Assembly (NCBI RefSeq): GCF_030409415.1
Contig: NZ_JAUFPW010000031.1
Location: 1-64,000 of the forward strand
From: Pedobacter aquatilis
GTDB lineage: Bacteria; Bacteroidota; Bacteroidia; Sphingobacteriales; Sphingobacteriaceae
DNA: 64,000 nucleotides
Reading direction: 5' to 3'
The notes under the pieces were generated by a model that worked only from the letters and a program-made list of their open reading frames with translations, was not told where the DNA came from and searched no databases. Shown in pieces: positions 25,683-33,838 of this stretch. The position numbers and the translations under genes are program-made. Every line of letters begins with the position of its first letter. Within the stretch, counting starts at the first letter, position 1.

Positions 25683-27290
25683 TTATAGCCATTGTGTTAA
25701 GGTAATTCTTACTTTTGTTCCATTTATATCTGATTGAATTTCCAGAATAAAAGGTGTTTCCTTATAAATCGAGTTTAGTAAAGATATTCGATTTTTACTG
25801 AGTGCCAAGCCTAAACCTTCATATGTTTCGGTGGCATTGAAACCTTTGCCATTGTCGGTTATTTTTAGTACTAAGTTAGAAACTTGCTTTTCAAAATTCA
25901 CTGTAATTTCACCATCTTTTCCTTTTTCTGCAATGCCATGCTTAACAGCGTTTTCTACAAATGGCTGTAGAAGCATTGCTGGTATTTCAATATTTTCGGT
26001 GTCTAAATCTGCTGATGCATTGATGGTATATTGAAAGCCAAATCGCAACGCTTCCATTTGAAAGTAATCATCTAATAAAGTCTTTTCTTCAGTTAAACTG
26101 ATGAGTTCTTTACTATCTAAAACATTTCGTGTTAAGCGAGCGAACTTGCTTAGGTAACGATTGGCTTTATCAATTTCGTTTTTATTCATTAAGTTTTGGA
26201 TGCCCGCCAATGCGTTAAATAAAAAGTGCGGGTTAAGTTGTGAACGAACGGAGTTAAGTTGAAGTTGAGCGATTTCTTTTTGTTTGGATTGAGCAGCGAG
26301 TTTTTTGGCTGCTTTCTTTTTTATGTATGCTAGCGTTGCGCCTAAGATTGCACCAAACACAATGGAAATTACAACACCAAATATTAGCATTTGCCTTTGA
26401 GTATAGCTTTCTTGATCTAAAATTATAGAAAGTGTGTATCTGCTTGTATATTTTTCCATCTCTTTAGCTGGCATTTTAAAACGCCTAAATGCTGATGGCT
26501 GGATAATAATTTCATAGTCACCCGATTTTTTAAAAATGCTTTTATCAAATTTTAAATAAGGTGAAAACTGATGTGTTTCATCAACATATCCACCATATTG
26601 CCAGGCGGTTGATTCATAAATAATTTTATTTGTTTGCTTGTCTTTAATCAATACCTGATAGATATAATCAATTTCTGTTCTATCTTTTACAATTGTTAGT
26701 TCATCATCTTTTTTATTAAGATTAAGGCTTGTTTTTTCTTTTGGATTAGCAATGTAACTATAGTCAACTCCCTTTTCAACTGCAAACCTTTTTCCAAAGG
26801 CGGCAATTTTGGCTTTAGGGATAGACTTCCCGTAAAAAACAGATTTATCAATATCTTGAGGTTTTTCGATGCTGTAACTTAATATCGTAATTACTTTATC
26901 TTTTATAGCAAAGGTTCCAAGTGTTGTAGAGCTAAATACTTCTTCATCTCCACCTGCATGAGTATCTATCAGTTGCGCTTTGTTGATAGACTTGTTTACC
27001 ACTATCGGTTTATCATTCACTAAAATGCTGTATCGATAATGTTCAACATTAATATTCTTTCTGAAGTTAATTTGAAAACTTATATATTTTACTTCGGGTA
27101 AATAACTAAAAGATGTATTAGGTTGGTTTGGGAATACATTCGAATAATAGACTTTTTTGGCTGAACTATCTACAGCCATGAGCAGTTTTCCTCCACCAGG
27201 GTACTTTTTATTAAAGTTGATTTCGTTTTGGGCTTTTACATCCGAAAAGACAATAATTAAATTAAACAGGACGAAGACTATATTTTTCAT
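25683..27290 (-). CDS. Sensor histidine kinase, LytS-type
   Basis: 535 residues. A signal peptide (about 1-20) leads into a roughly 280-residue extracytoplasmic sensor region with no motif I recognise. One membrane helix (about 303-325, MLIFGVVISIVFGAILGATL) is followed by a linker and the His_kinase domain with NPHFLFNALAGIQNLM (phospho-acceptor His near residue 353). The ATPase has FVENAVKHG (N box) and DNGKGFN (G1 box). It pairs with the LytTR regulator. The large unknown sensor domain suggests a periplasmic signal. Confidence 0.93.
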   Translation of the reverse strand: MKNIVFVLFNLIIVFSDVKAQNEINFNKKYPGGGKLLMAVDSSAKKVYYSNVFPNQPNTSFSYLPEVKYISFQINFRKNINVEHYRYSILVNDKPIVVNKSINKAQLIDTHAGGDEEVFSSTTLGTFAIKDKVITILSYSIEKPQDIDKSVFYGKSIPKAKIAAFGKRFAVEKGVDYSYIANPKEKTSLNLNKKDDELTIVKDRTEIDYIYQVLIKDKQTNKIIYESTAWQYGGYVDETHQFSPYLKFDKSIFKKSGDYEIIIQPSAFRRFKMPAKEMEKYTSRYTLSIILDQESYTQRQMLIFGVVISIVFGAILGATLAYIKKKAAKKLAAQSKQKEIAQLQLNSVRSQLNPHFLFNALAGIQNLMNKNEIDKANRYLSKFARLTRNVLDSKELISLTEEKTLLDDYFQMEALRFGFQYTINASADLDTENIEIPAMLLQPFVENAVKHGIAEKGKDGEITVNFEKQVSNLVLKITDNGKGFNATETYEGLGLALSKNRISLLNSIYKETPFILEIQSDINGTKVRITLTQWL

Positions 27291-27406
27291 AATTTGAGTT
27301 TTACATTTTTCATAAACATCTGCTTAAAACCCGGCCTGTAAAATACCAAAATAGTAATTGAAACCATTGACTTAGTATTTGAATGGTTTTGGACAGGATT
27401 TAGATT

Positions 27407-27428
27407 CCGTTGCCTAAAGCCGAACGGC
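27407..27428. repeat. Hairpin repeat, copy 2
   Basis: CCGTTGCCTAAAGCCGAACGGC is the same sequence as the core of the hairpin at 24879-24909 except for one G-to-C change. It lies directly upstream of the kinase gene, so matching hairpins flank the two-component pair on both sides. Confidence 0.7.
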
Positions 27429-27451
27429 CATGAATAGCAACAGAATGCTTG

Positions 27452-27524
27452 TTATTTCGAGGTACGGAGCAATCTTAATACTATACATATATCGCTTTGA
27501 GATTGCTTCCGTGCCTCGATGACG
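27452..27524. repeat. Palindromic intergenic repeat, well-preserved copy
   Basis: TCGAGGTACGGAGCAATCT (27457-27475) and AGATTGCTTCCGTGCCTCGA (27500-27519) are reverse complements apart from one extra base and one mismatch, around a 24-base AT-rich loop. A single arm of the same family lies at 274-299 and a decayed copy at 7102-7179. Confidence 0.75.
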
Positions 27525-27568
27525 GAACTTTCCATAAAATGATAGCAAAATTTACAATATATTCCTTG

Positions 27569-27588
27569 CCGTTGGTTTCAACCAACGG
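27569..27588. repeat. Hairpin repeat variant
   Basis: CCGTTGGTT (27569-27577) and AACCAACGG (27580-27588) form a perfect 9-bp stem around two bases. It looks related to the CCGTTGGCT...AGCC repeat at 24879 and 27407. Confidence 0.6.
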
Positions 27589-27664
27589 AAAATAGGATAA
27601 ATATTATCGGCTTTAGCCAAAATTAGCTACATACAAACTTTGTTTACAGCACTAAATTGATTTC

Positions 27665-27770
27665 CTAAACCCGATGGCAGCGTAAATACTTTTTGTTTGC
27701 ACAAACTCCGAAAATCCTGTCATGTTCAACAAAAAGATTTAAGCGAATGAGCGGGACCGGAGCCAGCCCA
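27665..27770 (+). repeat. Dispersed repeat, CCCGAT family, diverged copy
   Basis: Shares the opening TAAACCCGAT.GCAGCG and the later GAGCGGGACCGGAGCC landmarks with the copies at 7639 and 29322, but the middle differs, as if another sequence had been inserted there. Confidence 0.4.
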
Positions 27771-27858
27771 AAAACCACTTCAGCACCTTTCCAAAATAAA
27801 AATCTGTGCAATCCTAAAATCTGTGTAATCAACCCGAAGGAAATAACGAAGATAATAC

Positions 27859-27888
27859 CTTGCTTTATAGGCAAAAAACTTAAATTTG
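27859..27888 (+). promoter_or_regulatory. fumC promoter
   Basis: CTTG (27859-27862), 18 bases, then TAAATTTG (27881-27888). Both boxes match the Bacteroidota -33/-7 consensus. The -7 box ends 22 bases before the fumC ATG. Confidence 0.65.
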
Positions 27889-27910
27889 CCACAACAAAAA
27901 TCAAATTATA

Positions 27911-29308
27911 ATGAGTTTCAGAATAGAACACGATACCATGGGCGAGGTTCAAGTGCCTGCTGATAAATACTGGGGTGCACAAACCGAACGCTCACGCAAT
28001 AACTTTAAAATTGGGCCAGAAGGTTCAATGCCGAAAGAAATTATTCATGCTTTTGGTTACTTAAAAAAAGCAGCTGCTTTAGCAAATACCGAACTTGGCG
28101 TTCTTGCAGTAGATAAAGCAGAATTAATTGCCAAAGCTTGCGATGAGATTATTGCTGGTCAGTTAGATGACCAATTTCCTTTGGTAATTTGGCAAACTGG
28201 TTCTGGTACGCAAAGTAACATGAACGGAAACGAAGTGATTGCAAACCGTGCTCACGTAATTAACGGTGGCGCATTGGCTGATGATAAAAAAGTGCTTCAC
28301 CCGAATGATGATGTGAATAAATCGCAATCATCAAACGATACCTATCCAACTGCAATGCACATTGCAGCCTATAAATTAACGGTAGAAAACACTATTCCAG
28401 GTTTAGAAACTTTGCGTAACGCACTGGCTAAAAAAGTTGAAGAATTTTCTGGAATCACCAAAACTGGTCGTACTCACTTTATGGATGCTACGCCTTTAAC
28501 GCTTGGACAAGAATTTTCAGGTTATGTACAGCAAATTGATAACAGCATCAGAGCAATTAAGAACGCTTTGGTTATGGTTGCTGAACTAGCTTTAGGTGGT
28601 ACAGCTGTTGGTACTGGCTTAAATACACCAAAAGGTTACGATGTTTTGGTTGCTAAAAAAATCGCCGATTTAACCGGTTTACCTTTTGTAACTGCTCCGA
28701 ATAAATTTGAGGCTTTAGCGGCTCACGATGCAATGGTTGAGCTTTCTGGCGCTTTAAAACGTACAGCTGTAGCGCTTATGAAAGTTGCAAACGATGTTCG
28801 TATGTTAAGCTCTGGTCCTCGTTGCGGTATTGGCGAAATCGTAATTCCTGATAACGAACCAGGTTCTTCGATTATGCCGGGTAAGGTAAATCCTACTCAA
28901 CCAGAGGCTTTAACTATGGTTTGCGCACAGGTTATCGGTAACGATGTTGCGGTTTCAGTTGGCGGTATGTCTGGTCATTTCGAGCTAAACGTTTTCAAAC
29001 CTTTAATCGCGGCAAACGTATTGCAATCAGCTCGCTTAATTGGCGATGCTTGCGTTTCTTTCACGGTAAAATGTGCTGAAGGCATTACAGCAAACTTGCC
29101 AGAAATTGAGAAACATTTACAAAACTCGTTAATGTTGGTTACAGCTTTAAACCCACATGTAGGTTACGAAAACGCAGCTAAAATTGCTAAAAAAGCACAT
29201 AAAGAAAATAAAACATTAAAAGCAGCAGCTGTAGAATTAGGCTTATTAACCAACGAACAATTCGATGAGTGGGTTCGTCCGGAAGATATGGTTGGTAGTT
29301 TAAAATAA
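27911..29308 (+). CDS. fumC: Fumarate hydratase, class II
   Basis: 465 residues, the usual length for the iron-independent homotetrameric fumarase of the citric acid cycle (fumarate + water to L-malate). The superfamily signature is [15 protein letters not shown] (about 317-331), whose Ser lies on the mobile catalytic loop. Other marks are [26 protein letters not shown] and [11 protein letters not shown] with the catalytic His region. The FumC-type N-terminus [25 protein letters not shown] separates it from aspartase and argininosuccinate lyase. It is monocistronic with its own promoter and repeats at the 3' side. Confidence 0.96.
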   Translation: MSFRIEHDTMGEVQVPADKYWGAQTERSRNNFKIGPEGSMPKEIIHAFGYLKKAAALANTELGVLAVDKAELIAKACDEIIAGQLDDQFPLVIWQTGSGTQSNMNGNEVIANRAHVINGGALADDKKVLHPNDDVNKSQSSNDTYPTAMHIAAYKLTVENTIPGLETLRNALAKKVEEFSGITKTGRTHFMDATPLTLGQEFSGYVQQIDNSIRAIKNALVMVAELALGGTAVGTGLNTPKGYDVLVAKKIADLTGLPFVTAPNKFEALAAHDAMVELSGALKRTAVALMKVANDVRMLSSGPRCGIGEIVIPDNEPGSSIMPGKVNPTQPEALTMVCAQVIGNDVAVSVGGMSGHFELNVFKPLIAANVLQSARLIGDACVSFTVKCAEGITANLPEIEKHLQNSLMLVTALNPHVGYENAAKIAKKAHKENKTLKAAAVELGLLTNEQFDEWVRPEDMVGSLK

Positions 29309-29321
29309 AGCTTGCTTAAGC

Positions 29322-29444
29322 TTTTGAAAAGCAGGGCTATTCGTGCTTCGGTTCCGATAGTCCCGCTTTTCGCTATATTTTAAAACTGTTCTTCGACTAC
29401 GCTCAGAATGACAGTTTTAAAATGCCGCTTCAATCGGGTTTAAT
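29322..29444 (-). repeat. Dispersed repeat, CCCGAT family, with nested palindrome
   Basis: Read on the minus strand it starts TAAACCCGATTGAAGCGG, is interrupted by a 47-base palindrome (29377-29423), then resumes with TAGCGAAAAGCGGGACTATC and ends AATAGCCCTGCTTT. The same outer landmarks occur in the uninterrupted copy at 7639-7740. Confidence 0.65.
29377..29423. repeat. Nested palindromic element
   Basis: ATTTTAAAACTG (29377-29388) and CAGTTTTAAAAT (29412-29423) are a perfect 12-bp inverted repeat. The loop carries TTCTTCGACTACGCTCAGAA, a sequence I recall as a very common intergenic repeat in Bacteroidota. It sits inside the CCCGAT-family copy as a clean insertion. It could also terminate fumC. 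Confidence 0.75.
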
Positions 29445-29507
29445 TAACTAAGGCCTCAAAGTAGAATTTAAGTTGCAAATCGTAGAATTAAAATTAAAAC
29501 TAAGAAA

Positions 29508-29861
29508 ATGGATAGCTCAATAACTTCAATATTTTTCAGTTTAGTTTCTTTAATCTCACCACTTTTTGTGTTTATAGCTTCTTGCTATTACATTTCCAAA
29601 AACACTAAGGTTGACGCCATTCTACTTTTTATAGGCTCAGGTGTTGCCTTAATCTTAAATATTTTTTACAGTGTTGTCATGCCTTATCTGGTGCAAAACA
29701 GTGGCATGCCTGTTTCAGAAGTAACTCAATACTATACAGCTTTAGGCGTAGTAAGCTTCATCGCCGGACTTTGTTTTGCAACAGGACTGTTCTTGCTAAT
29801 TTATAACACGGTTAAAAGCAATAAAACTGCCGACAACCAATTTCCCACTAATCAGCATTAA
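29508..29861 (+). CDS. Small membrane protein of unknown function
   Basis: 117 residues with three clear membrane helices: about 5-30 (ITSIFFSLVSLISPLFVFIASCYYI), 37-58 (AILLFIGSGVALILNIFYSVV) and 82-108. The C-terminal tail is polar (VKSNKTADNQFPTNQH). I do not recognise a family. It is 25 bases before the lipoprotein gene at 29887 and may be co-transcribed with it. Confidence 0.65.
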   Translation: MDSSITSIFFSLVSLISPLFVFIASCYYISKNTKVDAILLFIGSGVALILNIFYSVVMPYLVQNSGMPVSEVTQYYTALGVVSFIAGLCFATGLFLLIYNTVKSNKTADNQFPTNQH

Positions 29862-29886
29862 GAGCTGTTTATCAATAAAATCTGCA

Positions 29887-30399
29887 ATGCAAAAAAAAGT
29901 AGGCTTAAGGTTTATCTATATTATGTTTTTTACTTTTTCCACCATCCTGATTGCCTGTTCCCCACGCCCTAACATACAAGGTAAAGGAGAAGAATTTATG
30001 CAAGGTGTTTGGAATGAAGATTCTGTTGCCTTTAGCGATAAGTTAAACAATTACACACAGCACCATTTTAAAATTACCTGCGATTCTATTTACATCGATT
30101 TCGTTACCAAAAGCAAATTAAATTTATACGAAGATTCTTGCTTTAATAATGGTATTTGGAAAGAATATGCAAAGGGCGTTTATGCCATTAAAGGTGATAC
30201 TTTATTTGTTGGCGCTACTTTTACCCATGCCAACTACAAGCAAAAAATATCGGGCTGTTATCGCATCGGCCGTTATGATAAAAACTTTTTAATCAAGAAA
30301 AAAACTACAGATAGCTTAATTTTAGAAAACCTAAGCGACCAGCGTGAGGTAGTGCTTTCGCTAAAACAAAAATTAACCTGCGTACAAAAAGAATTATAA
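29887..30399 (+). CDS. Small lipoprotein of unknown function
   Basis: 170 residues. The signal peptide ends in the lipobox LIAC (Cys at about residue 24), followed by SPRPNIQGKGEEFMQGVWNEDS. The mature part is beta-rich with repeated short strands (HHFKITCDSIYIDFVT, GVYAIKGDTLFVGATF, KISGCYRIGRYDKNF), suggesting a lipocalin-like barrel. The gene ends one base before the S1/P1 nuclease start, so the two are surely co-transcribed. I do not recognise a named function. Confidence 0.75.
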   Translation: MQKKVGLRFIYIMFFTFSTILIACSPRPNIQGKGEEFMQGVWNEDSVAFSDKLNNYTQHHFKITCDSIYIDFVTKSKLNLYEDSCFNNGIWKEYAKGVYAIKGDTLFVGATFTHANYKQKISGCYRIGRYDKNFLIKKKTTDSLILENLSDQREVVLSLKQKLTCVQKEL

Positions 30400-30400
30400 A

Positions 30401-31207
30401 ATGATATTCAAATCAATCAAAACTAAAATTGCAGCAATTGCAGTTATTGGCTCATTAACCTATTTGCCGATGCAGGCAAGTGCTTGGGGAATGACTGGCC
30501 ACCGTGTTGTGGGGGAAATTGCCGATAGTTATCTAAAGGCAAAAACACGTAAAGCCATTCAGGCAATATTAGGTTCTGAAAGCCTGGCAATGTCTGCAAA
30601 CTGGGGCGATTTTATAAAATCAGACTCCGCTTACAATTATCTTTACAACTGGCATTTTGTTAATCTCCCTGCTAATTTGGATAAACAGAGTATATATAAT
30701 TATCTGGAAACTGAAAAAGACCCAAATCTTTACAACAAAATAATTGATTTAACTGCAGTTTTAAAAAAGCCAGGCAGCACCTTAACAGAGAAAAAATTAG
30801 CTTTAAGAATGCTGATTCACATGGCTGGCGATTTATGTCAACCCATGCACGTTGGCCACAAAGAAGATTTAGGTGGCAACAGAGTTTCCGTTTTATGGTT
30901 TAACGAAAAATCCAACCTTCATAGAGTTTGGGATGAACAATTAATCGAATACCAACAATTAAGCTATACGGAATATACCAAGGCGATTAATCATCCTTCA
31001 GCAGTTCAGCTTTACAATTGGCAAAACACCACTTTAAAAGATTGTATTTACGAATCTTATTTGGTTGCCGCTAAAATTTATGATAAAACTAAGCCAGATT
31101 CTAAATTAAGTTACCGCTATAATTTCGACTGGGTTGATACTTTAAACGAACAACTGCTTAAAGGTGGTGTTCGCTTGGCAAAAATGCTTAACGATATTTA
31201 CAGTTAA
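30401..31207 (+). CDS. Secreted S1/P1 nuclease
   Basis: 268 residues. A signal peptide (about 1-28, ending QASA) is followed by the mature N-terminus WGMTGHRVVGEIADSYL, where the terminal Trp itself ligates zinc. Other zinc-binding residues are in NWGDFIKS, YNWHFVNLP, LIHMAGDLCQPMHVGH and HRVWDEQLIEY. This is the three-zinc active site of S1/P1-type nucleases, which cut single-stranded DNA and RNA to 5'-nucleotides. It probably scavenges phosphate or nucleosides outside the cell. It starts one base after the lipoprotein stop. Confidence 0.93.
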   Translation: MIFKSIKTKIAAIAVIGSLTYLPMQASAWGMTGHRVVGEIADSYLKAKTRKAIQAILGSESLAMSANWGDFIKSDSAYNYLYNWHFVNLPANLDKQSIYNYLETEKDPNLYNKIIDLTAVLKKPGSTLTEKKLALRMLIHMAGDLCQPMHVGHKEDLGGNRVSVLWFNEKSNLHRVWDEQLIEYQQLSYTEYTKAINHPSAVQLYNWQNTTLKDCIYESYLVAAKIYDKTKPDSKLSYRYNFDWVDTLNEQLLKGGVRLAKMLNDIYS

Positions 31208-31220
31208 TTGTAGCCATAAT

Positions 31221-31244
31221 AAAGCCTCACATTTGAGGCTTTTA
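31221..31244 (+). terminator. Terminator after the S1/P1 nuclease
   Basis: AAAGCCTCA (31221-31229), four-base loop, TGAGGCTTT (31234-31242), then TT. Confidence 0.8.
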
Positions 31245-31303
31245 TTATTTCCAGCTGTAGCAAAACTTAATGTATTTTCGTTTGAACTACAAAACCAACC
31301 ATC

Positions 31304-31726
31304 ATGAAAAAACTTCTCTTATTATTATTTGTATGCACTGCATTTGCATGTAAAAAAGATGCTGATAAAACGCTTACCAGCAACACATGGGTTATAGAAT
31401 CTATAAGTGTTAGCCCAGCTATGACAATTGGCACAAAAACCAGTAGTAATTACATCGAATTAATGGGTCAAGCAAGTTGCGCCGCAACTATGATGATTTC
31501 ATTCTCGAATGATGGAACATACACTATGGGCTCAAATGGAGCGCTCTGCGACATGGCTACTGTTACTGGTATCAGAACCTGGGAAAGATCCGGAAATCAG
31601 ATAATTTTATCCGCAACCAAAAAATTTCCAATGACATTAAGTGGAAAAACATTGAGCCAAACCGTTACAACAGATGCAACAGGTGGAACTGTTTATACTT
31701 TTAACTACGTTTATAAAGCAAAATAA
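31304..31726 (+). CDS. Lipocalin-like lipoprotein
   Basis: 140 residues. The lipobox is AFAC with Cys16, followed by KKDADKTLTSNTWVIESISVSP. The first strand TSNTWVIESI and the GIRTWERSGNQIILSA and LSQTVTTDATGGTVYTFNYVYK strands form the pattern of the small lipocalin-like fold frequent in Bacteroidota lipoproteins. No ligand can be inferred. It ends two bases before the phosphatase gene. Confidence 0.8.
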   Translation: MKKLLLLLFVCTAFACKKDADKTLTSNTWVIESISVSPAMTIGTKTSSNYIELMGQASCAATMMISFSNDGTYTMGSNGALCDMATVTGIRTWERSGNQIILSATKKFPMTLSGKTLSQTVTTDATGGTVYTFNYVYKAK

Positions 31727-31728
31727 AT

Positions 31729-32163
31729 TTGAAAATTTTAATGGTTTGCCTGGGCAATATTTGTCGTTCGCCATTGGCTGAAGGCATTATGCGTCATTTA
31801 TCGAATGATGAAAACTTAAACTGGGAAATTGCTTCAGCAGGAACGGGCAATTGGCACATTGGCAAAGCTCCGGATCATAGAAGTGTAGCGGCAGCCAAAT
31901 CCTTTGGTTATGACATTAGCGCACAGAGGGCACAACAATTTCATCATGCCATGTTTGCTGCATACGATTTGATTTTTGTAATGGATAGAAATAATTTGAA
32001 GGATGTACAAAATCTGGCCAGAACAGATGAAGAGTATAACAAGGTTAAATTATTTTTGGATGATGATGAAGTTACTGATCCATATTGGGACAATAACTTA
32101 TTTACTCCGGTTTGTAAACAAGTTGAAGAAAGATGTAAACAAATTATCAAACAACTTTCTTAA
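31729..32163 (+). CDS. Low-molecular-weight protein-tyrosine phosphatase
   Basis: 144 residues from a TTG start (MKILMVCLGNICRSP), which gives the conserved N-terminal strand; the next ATG at 31741 would remove it. The active-site P-loop CLGNICRS (CxxxxxRS) begins at Cys7, and the general-acid Asp is in VTDPYW. The middle SAGTGNWHIGKAPDHRS segment is typical. It dephosphorylates tyrosine residues, often of envelope or polysaccharide kinases, but none is nearby. Confidence 0.93.
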   Translation: MKILMVCLGNICRSPLAEGIMRHLSNDENLNWEIASAGTGNWHIGKAPDHRSVAAAKSFGYDISAQRAQQFHHAMFAAYDLIFVMDRNNLKDVQNLARTDEEYNKVKLFLDDDEVTDPYWDNNLFTPVCKQVEERCKQIIKQLS

Positions 32164-32195
32164 ATTTAACAATCTTCTATCTAACCAATTTCATT

Positions 32196-32927
32196 ATGAA
32201 AAAAATTCTGGCTTTGAGCATTGTTATCTGTTCAATTATTTTATTGCAAAGTTTTACGAGGCAAACTAAAAAATCAAGAATTTTGGTTTTCTCTAAAACA
32301 AAGGGTTTTAGACATAACTCAATAGAAACGGGAAAATTGGCCATTATGCAACTTGGTTTAAAAAACAATTTTGATGTTGATACAACGGAAAATGCAGATG
32401 CTTTTTCAGAAGAAAATTTAAAGAGGTATGCATCGGTAATTTTCTTAAGCACAACAGGCGATGTTTTAAACGATAATCAACAGACAGCATTTGAGAAATA
32501 TATTGAAGCAGGTGGAGGTTATGTTGGCGTACATGCTGCTACAGATACTGAATATGACTGGCCTTGGTATGGCAAACTTGTTGGGGCATACTTCATCAGC
32601 CATCCAGAAGTACAGATAGCTCGTTTTGTAATAAAAGATAAGAAACATAAATCCACCAAATTCTTTACAGATTCTGTTTGGATGCACAAAGATGAGCTTT
32701 ATAATTTTAAAGATATTAATCCAGATATAAAAGTTTTAATCACAATTGATGAAGCTTCATACAAAGGCGGGAAAAATGGTAATTTCCATCCATTTAGCTG
32801 GTATCATAGTTATGATGGAGGTAGAGCATTCTACACTTCGATGGGGCACACCAAAGAAAGTTGGGGCGAAGAGAAATTCCTTAATCATCTGCTTGGCGGA
32901 ATAAAATATGCTATTGGTAAGTTGTGA
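32196..32927 (+). CDS. ThuA domain protein
   Basis: 243 residues. A short signal peptide (about 1-19) precedes the ThuA fold, a glutamine-amidotransferase-like domain: ILVFSKTKGFRHNSIETG, FLSTTGDVLNDNQQTAFEKYI, GGGYVGVHAATDTEYDWPWYG, and the C-terminal HPFSWYHSYDGGRAFYTSMGHTKES. The family was named from trehalose utilisation and is common near secreted sugar-processing enzymes in Bacteroidota. Its reaction is not settled. A long perfect terminator follows at 32961. Confidence 0.9.
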   Translation: MKKILALSIVICSIILLQSFTRQTKKSRILVFSKTKGFRHNSIETGKLAIMQLGLKNNFDVDTTENADAFSEENLKRYASVIFLSTTGDVLNDNQQTAFEKYIEAGGGYVGVHAATDTEYDWPWYGKLVGAYFISHPEVQIARFVIKDKKHKSTKFFTDSVWMHKDELYNFKDINPDIKVLITIDEASYKGGKNGNFHPFSWYHSYDGGRAFYTSMGHTKESWGEEKFLNHLLGGIKYAIGKL

Positions 32928-32960
32928 TAATTTAAATTACTAAATGCAGTTAAAAAATCT

Positions 32961-33007
32961 TAAAAGCAAAAGGGCTAACTTGTAAAAAGTTAGCCCTTTT
33001 GCTTTTA
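32961..33007. terminator. Bidirectional terminator
   Basis: A perfect 21-bp inverted repeat (32961-32981 with 32987-33007), with core AAAAGGGCTAACTT and AAGTTAGCCCTTTT. It lies between the convergent ThuA and DUF4920 genes. Confidence 0.92.
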
Positions 33008-33021
33008 TTTAATATATATGC

Positions 33022-33486
33022 TTATTTGTCTAAAATAACAACTCCCTTAGCTTCAAAAGCAAGTTCTTTTTTAGGATCTGTAATTTTTGCAATTTCCTCT
33101 GGAGATTTCTTAGCATCTTCAGCATAATGTTTCAAGGTCTCAACCGATATTGTTTGTTTTTTTGCAATACCATCTAAAACAACTTCTTTACCTACAATAT
33201 CCATTGGCATAAAAAAAGCATAATCTTTAAACGTTACACGCATTGGTTCTCCGTTTGGTGTTTCCAATGTCATCCAGCATCCTTTCTTTTTACAAACCTC
33301 TACAACTTTGCCCTTAATTTTCATATCAGCAACATTCTTTTCGCCCATTGATCCCTCAATTTTAGCTACAGATTTAATATCGCCTGGCGTTACAGCAGTT
33401 CCAAATTTCTGACCTTTGAAATCAGCTTGGGAGAAGGCTACTGCAGCAAATAGGCAAAAACTTAAACTTAGGATAATCTTTCTCAT
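33022..33486 (-). CDS. Secreted DUF4920 protein
   Basis: 154 residues. A signal peptide (about 1-18, ending AFS) is followed by a small OB-like beta domain with KGKVVEVCKKKGCWMTLE, in which the CKKKGCW motif is the mark of DUF4920, and RVTFKDYAFFMPMDIVGKEV. The paired Cys may bind metal or form a disulfide. The function is unknown. A minus-strand TAACTTTG box lies about 55 bases upstream. Confidence 0.85.
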   Translation of the reverse strand: MRKIILSLSFCLFAAVAFSQADFKGQKFGTAVTPGDIKSVAKIEGSMGEKNVADMKIKGKVVEVCKKKGCWMTLETPNGEPMRVTFKDYAFFMPMDIVGKEVVLDGIAKKQTISVETLKHYAEDAKKSPEEIAKITDPKKELAFEAKGVVILDK

Positions 33487-33540
33487 AATAATATTTTTTC
33501 AATAGTTAGTTTTATAATTTGTTCAGTTAATTATCTGCAA

Positions 33541-33548
33541 CAAAGTTA
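33541..33548 (-). promoter_or_regulatory. Possible -7 box for the DUF4920 gene
   Basis: TAACTTTG on the minus strand fits TAnnTTTG. No clear -33 box was seen at the usual distance. Confidence 0.4.
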
Positions 33549-33576
33549 TTTAATTTTTTTCTAAATAATATAAAGC

Positions 33577-33610
33577 AAAAAAAATCCTCGCTAGCTCTCA
33601 CTAACGAGGA
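33577..33610 (-). terminator. Terminator downstream of radA
   Basis: On the minus strand TCCTCGTTAG, seven bases, CTAGCGAGGA, then a run of T (complement of A at 33577-33584). The stem has one mismatch. It lies about 230 bases after the radA stop. Confidence 0.65.
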
Positions 33611-33838
33611 AAATCATCCCTATTGTTATAGATCACATCCCATGATGTACAACACTATCTATTAGACAAATGTTAATCCAAACTCTAAAATGAGTAGCAT
33701 TTATTCGTAACGTATTAAAAATGAGCTTTTTGTATTAAAAACAATATTGTGCCAAAAAAATTCAAACTGTGGAAGTGAGGAAAACATTCTCTTTTATGTG
33801 GAATTATGTAGAAAGAGTTCCTCTTTAAGCGCAAGCAA

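Larger units (their letters stand above)
27291..27858. other. Long intergenic region rich in hairpin repeats
   Basis: No credible gene; open frames at 27665-27982 and 27693-27911 run through repeats and into the fumC start. It holds four separate repeat copies: 27407-27428 (hairpin repeat copy 2), 27452-27524 (palindromic repeat), 27569-27588 (hairpin repeat variant) and 27665-27770 (CCCGAT family). A CGGCTTTAGCCAA half-copy lies at about 27609-27621. Confidence 0.65.
33487..33838. other. Intergenic region with a terminator and a -7 box
   Basis: No gene seen. It contains the TAACTTTG box (33548-33541, minus strand) for the DUF4920 gene and an imperfect minus-strand terminator hairpin at 33577-33610. 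The remainder (33611-33838) is AT-rich with no recognisable element. Confidence 0.6.

Noticed and set aside
27665..27982. Open frames on both strands upstream of fumC
   Set aside because: They overlap repeats, the fumC promoter and the fumC start; composition is unlike real genes.
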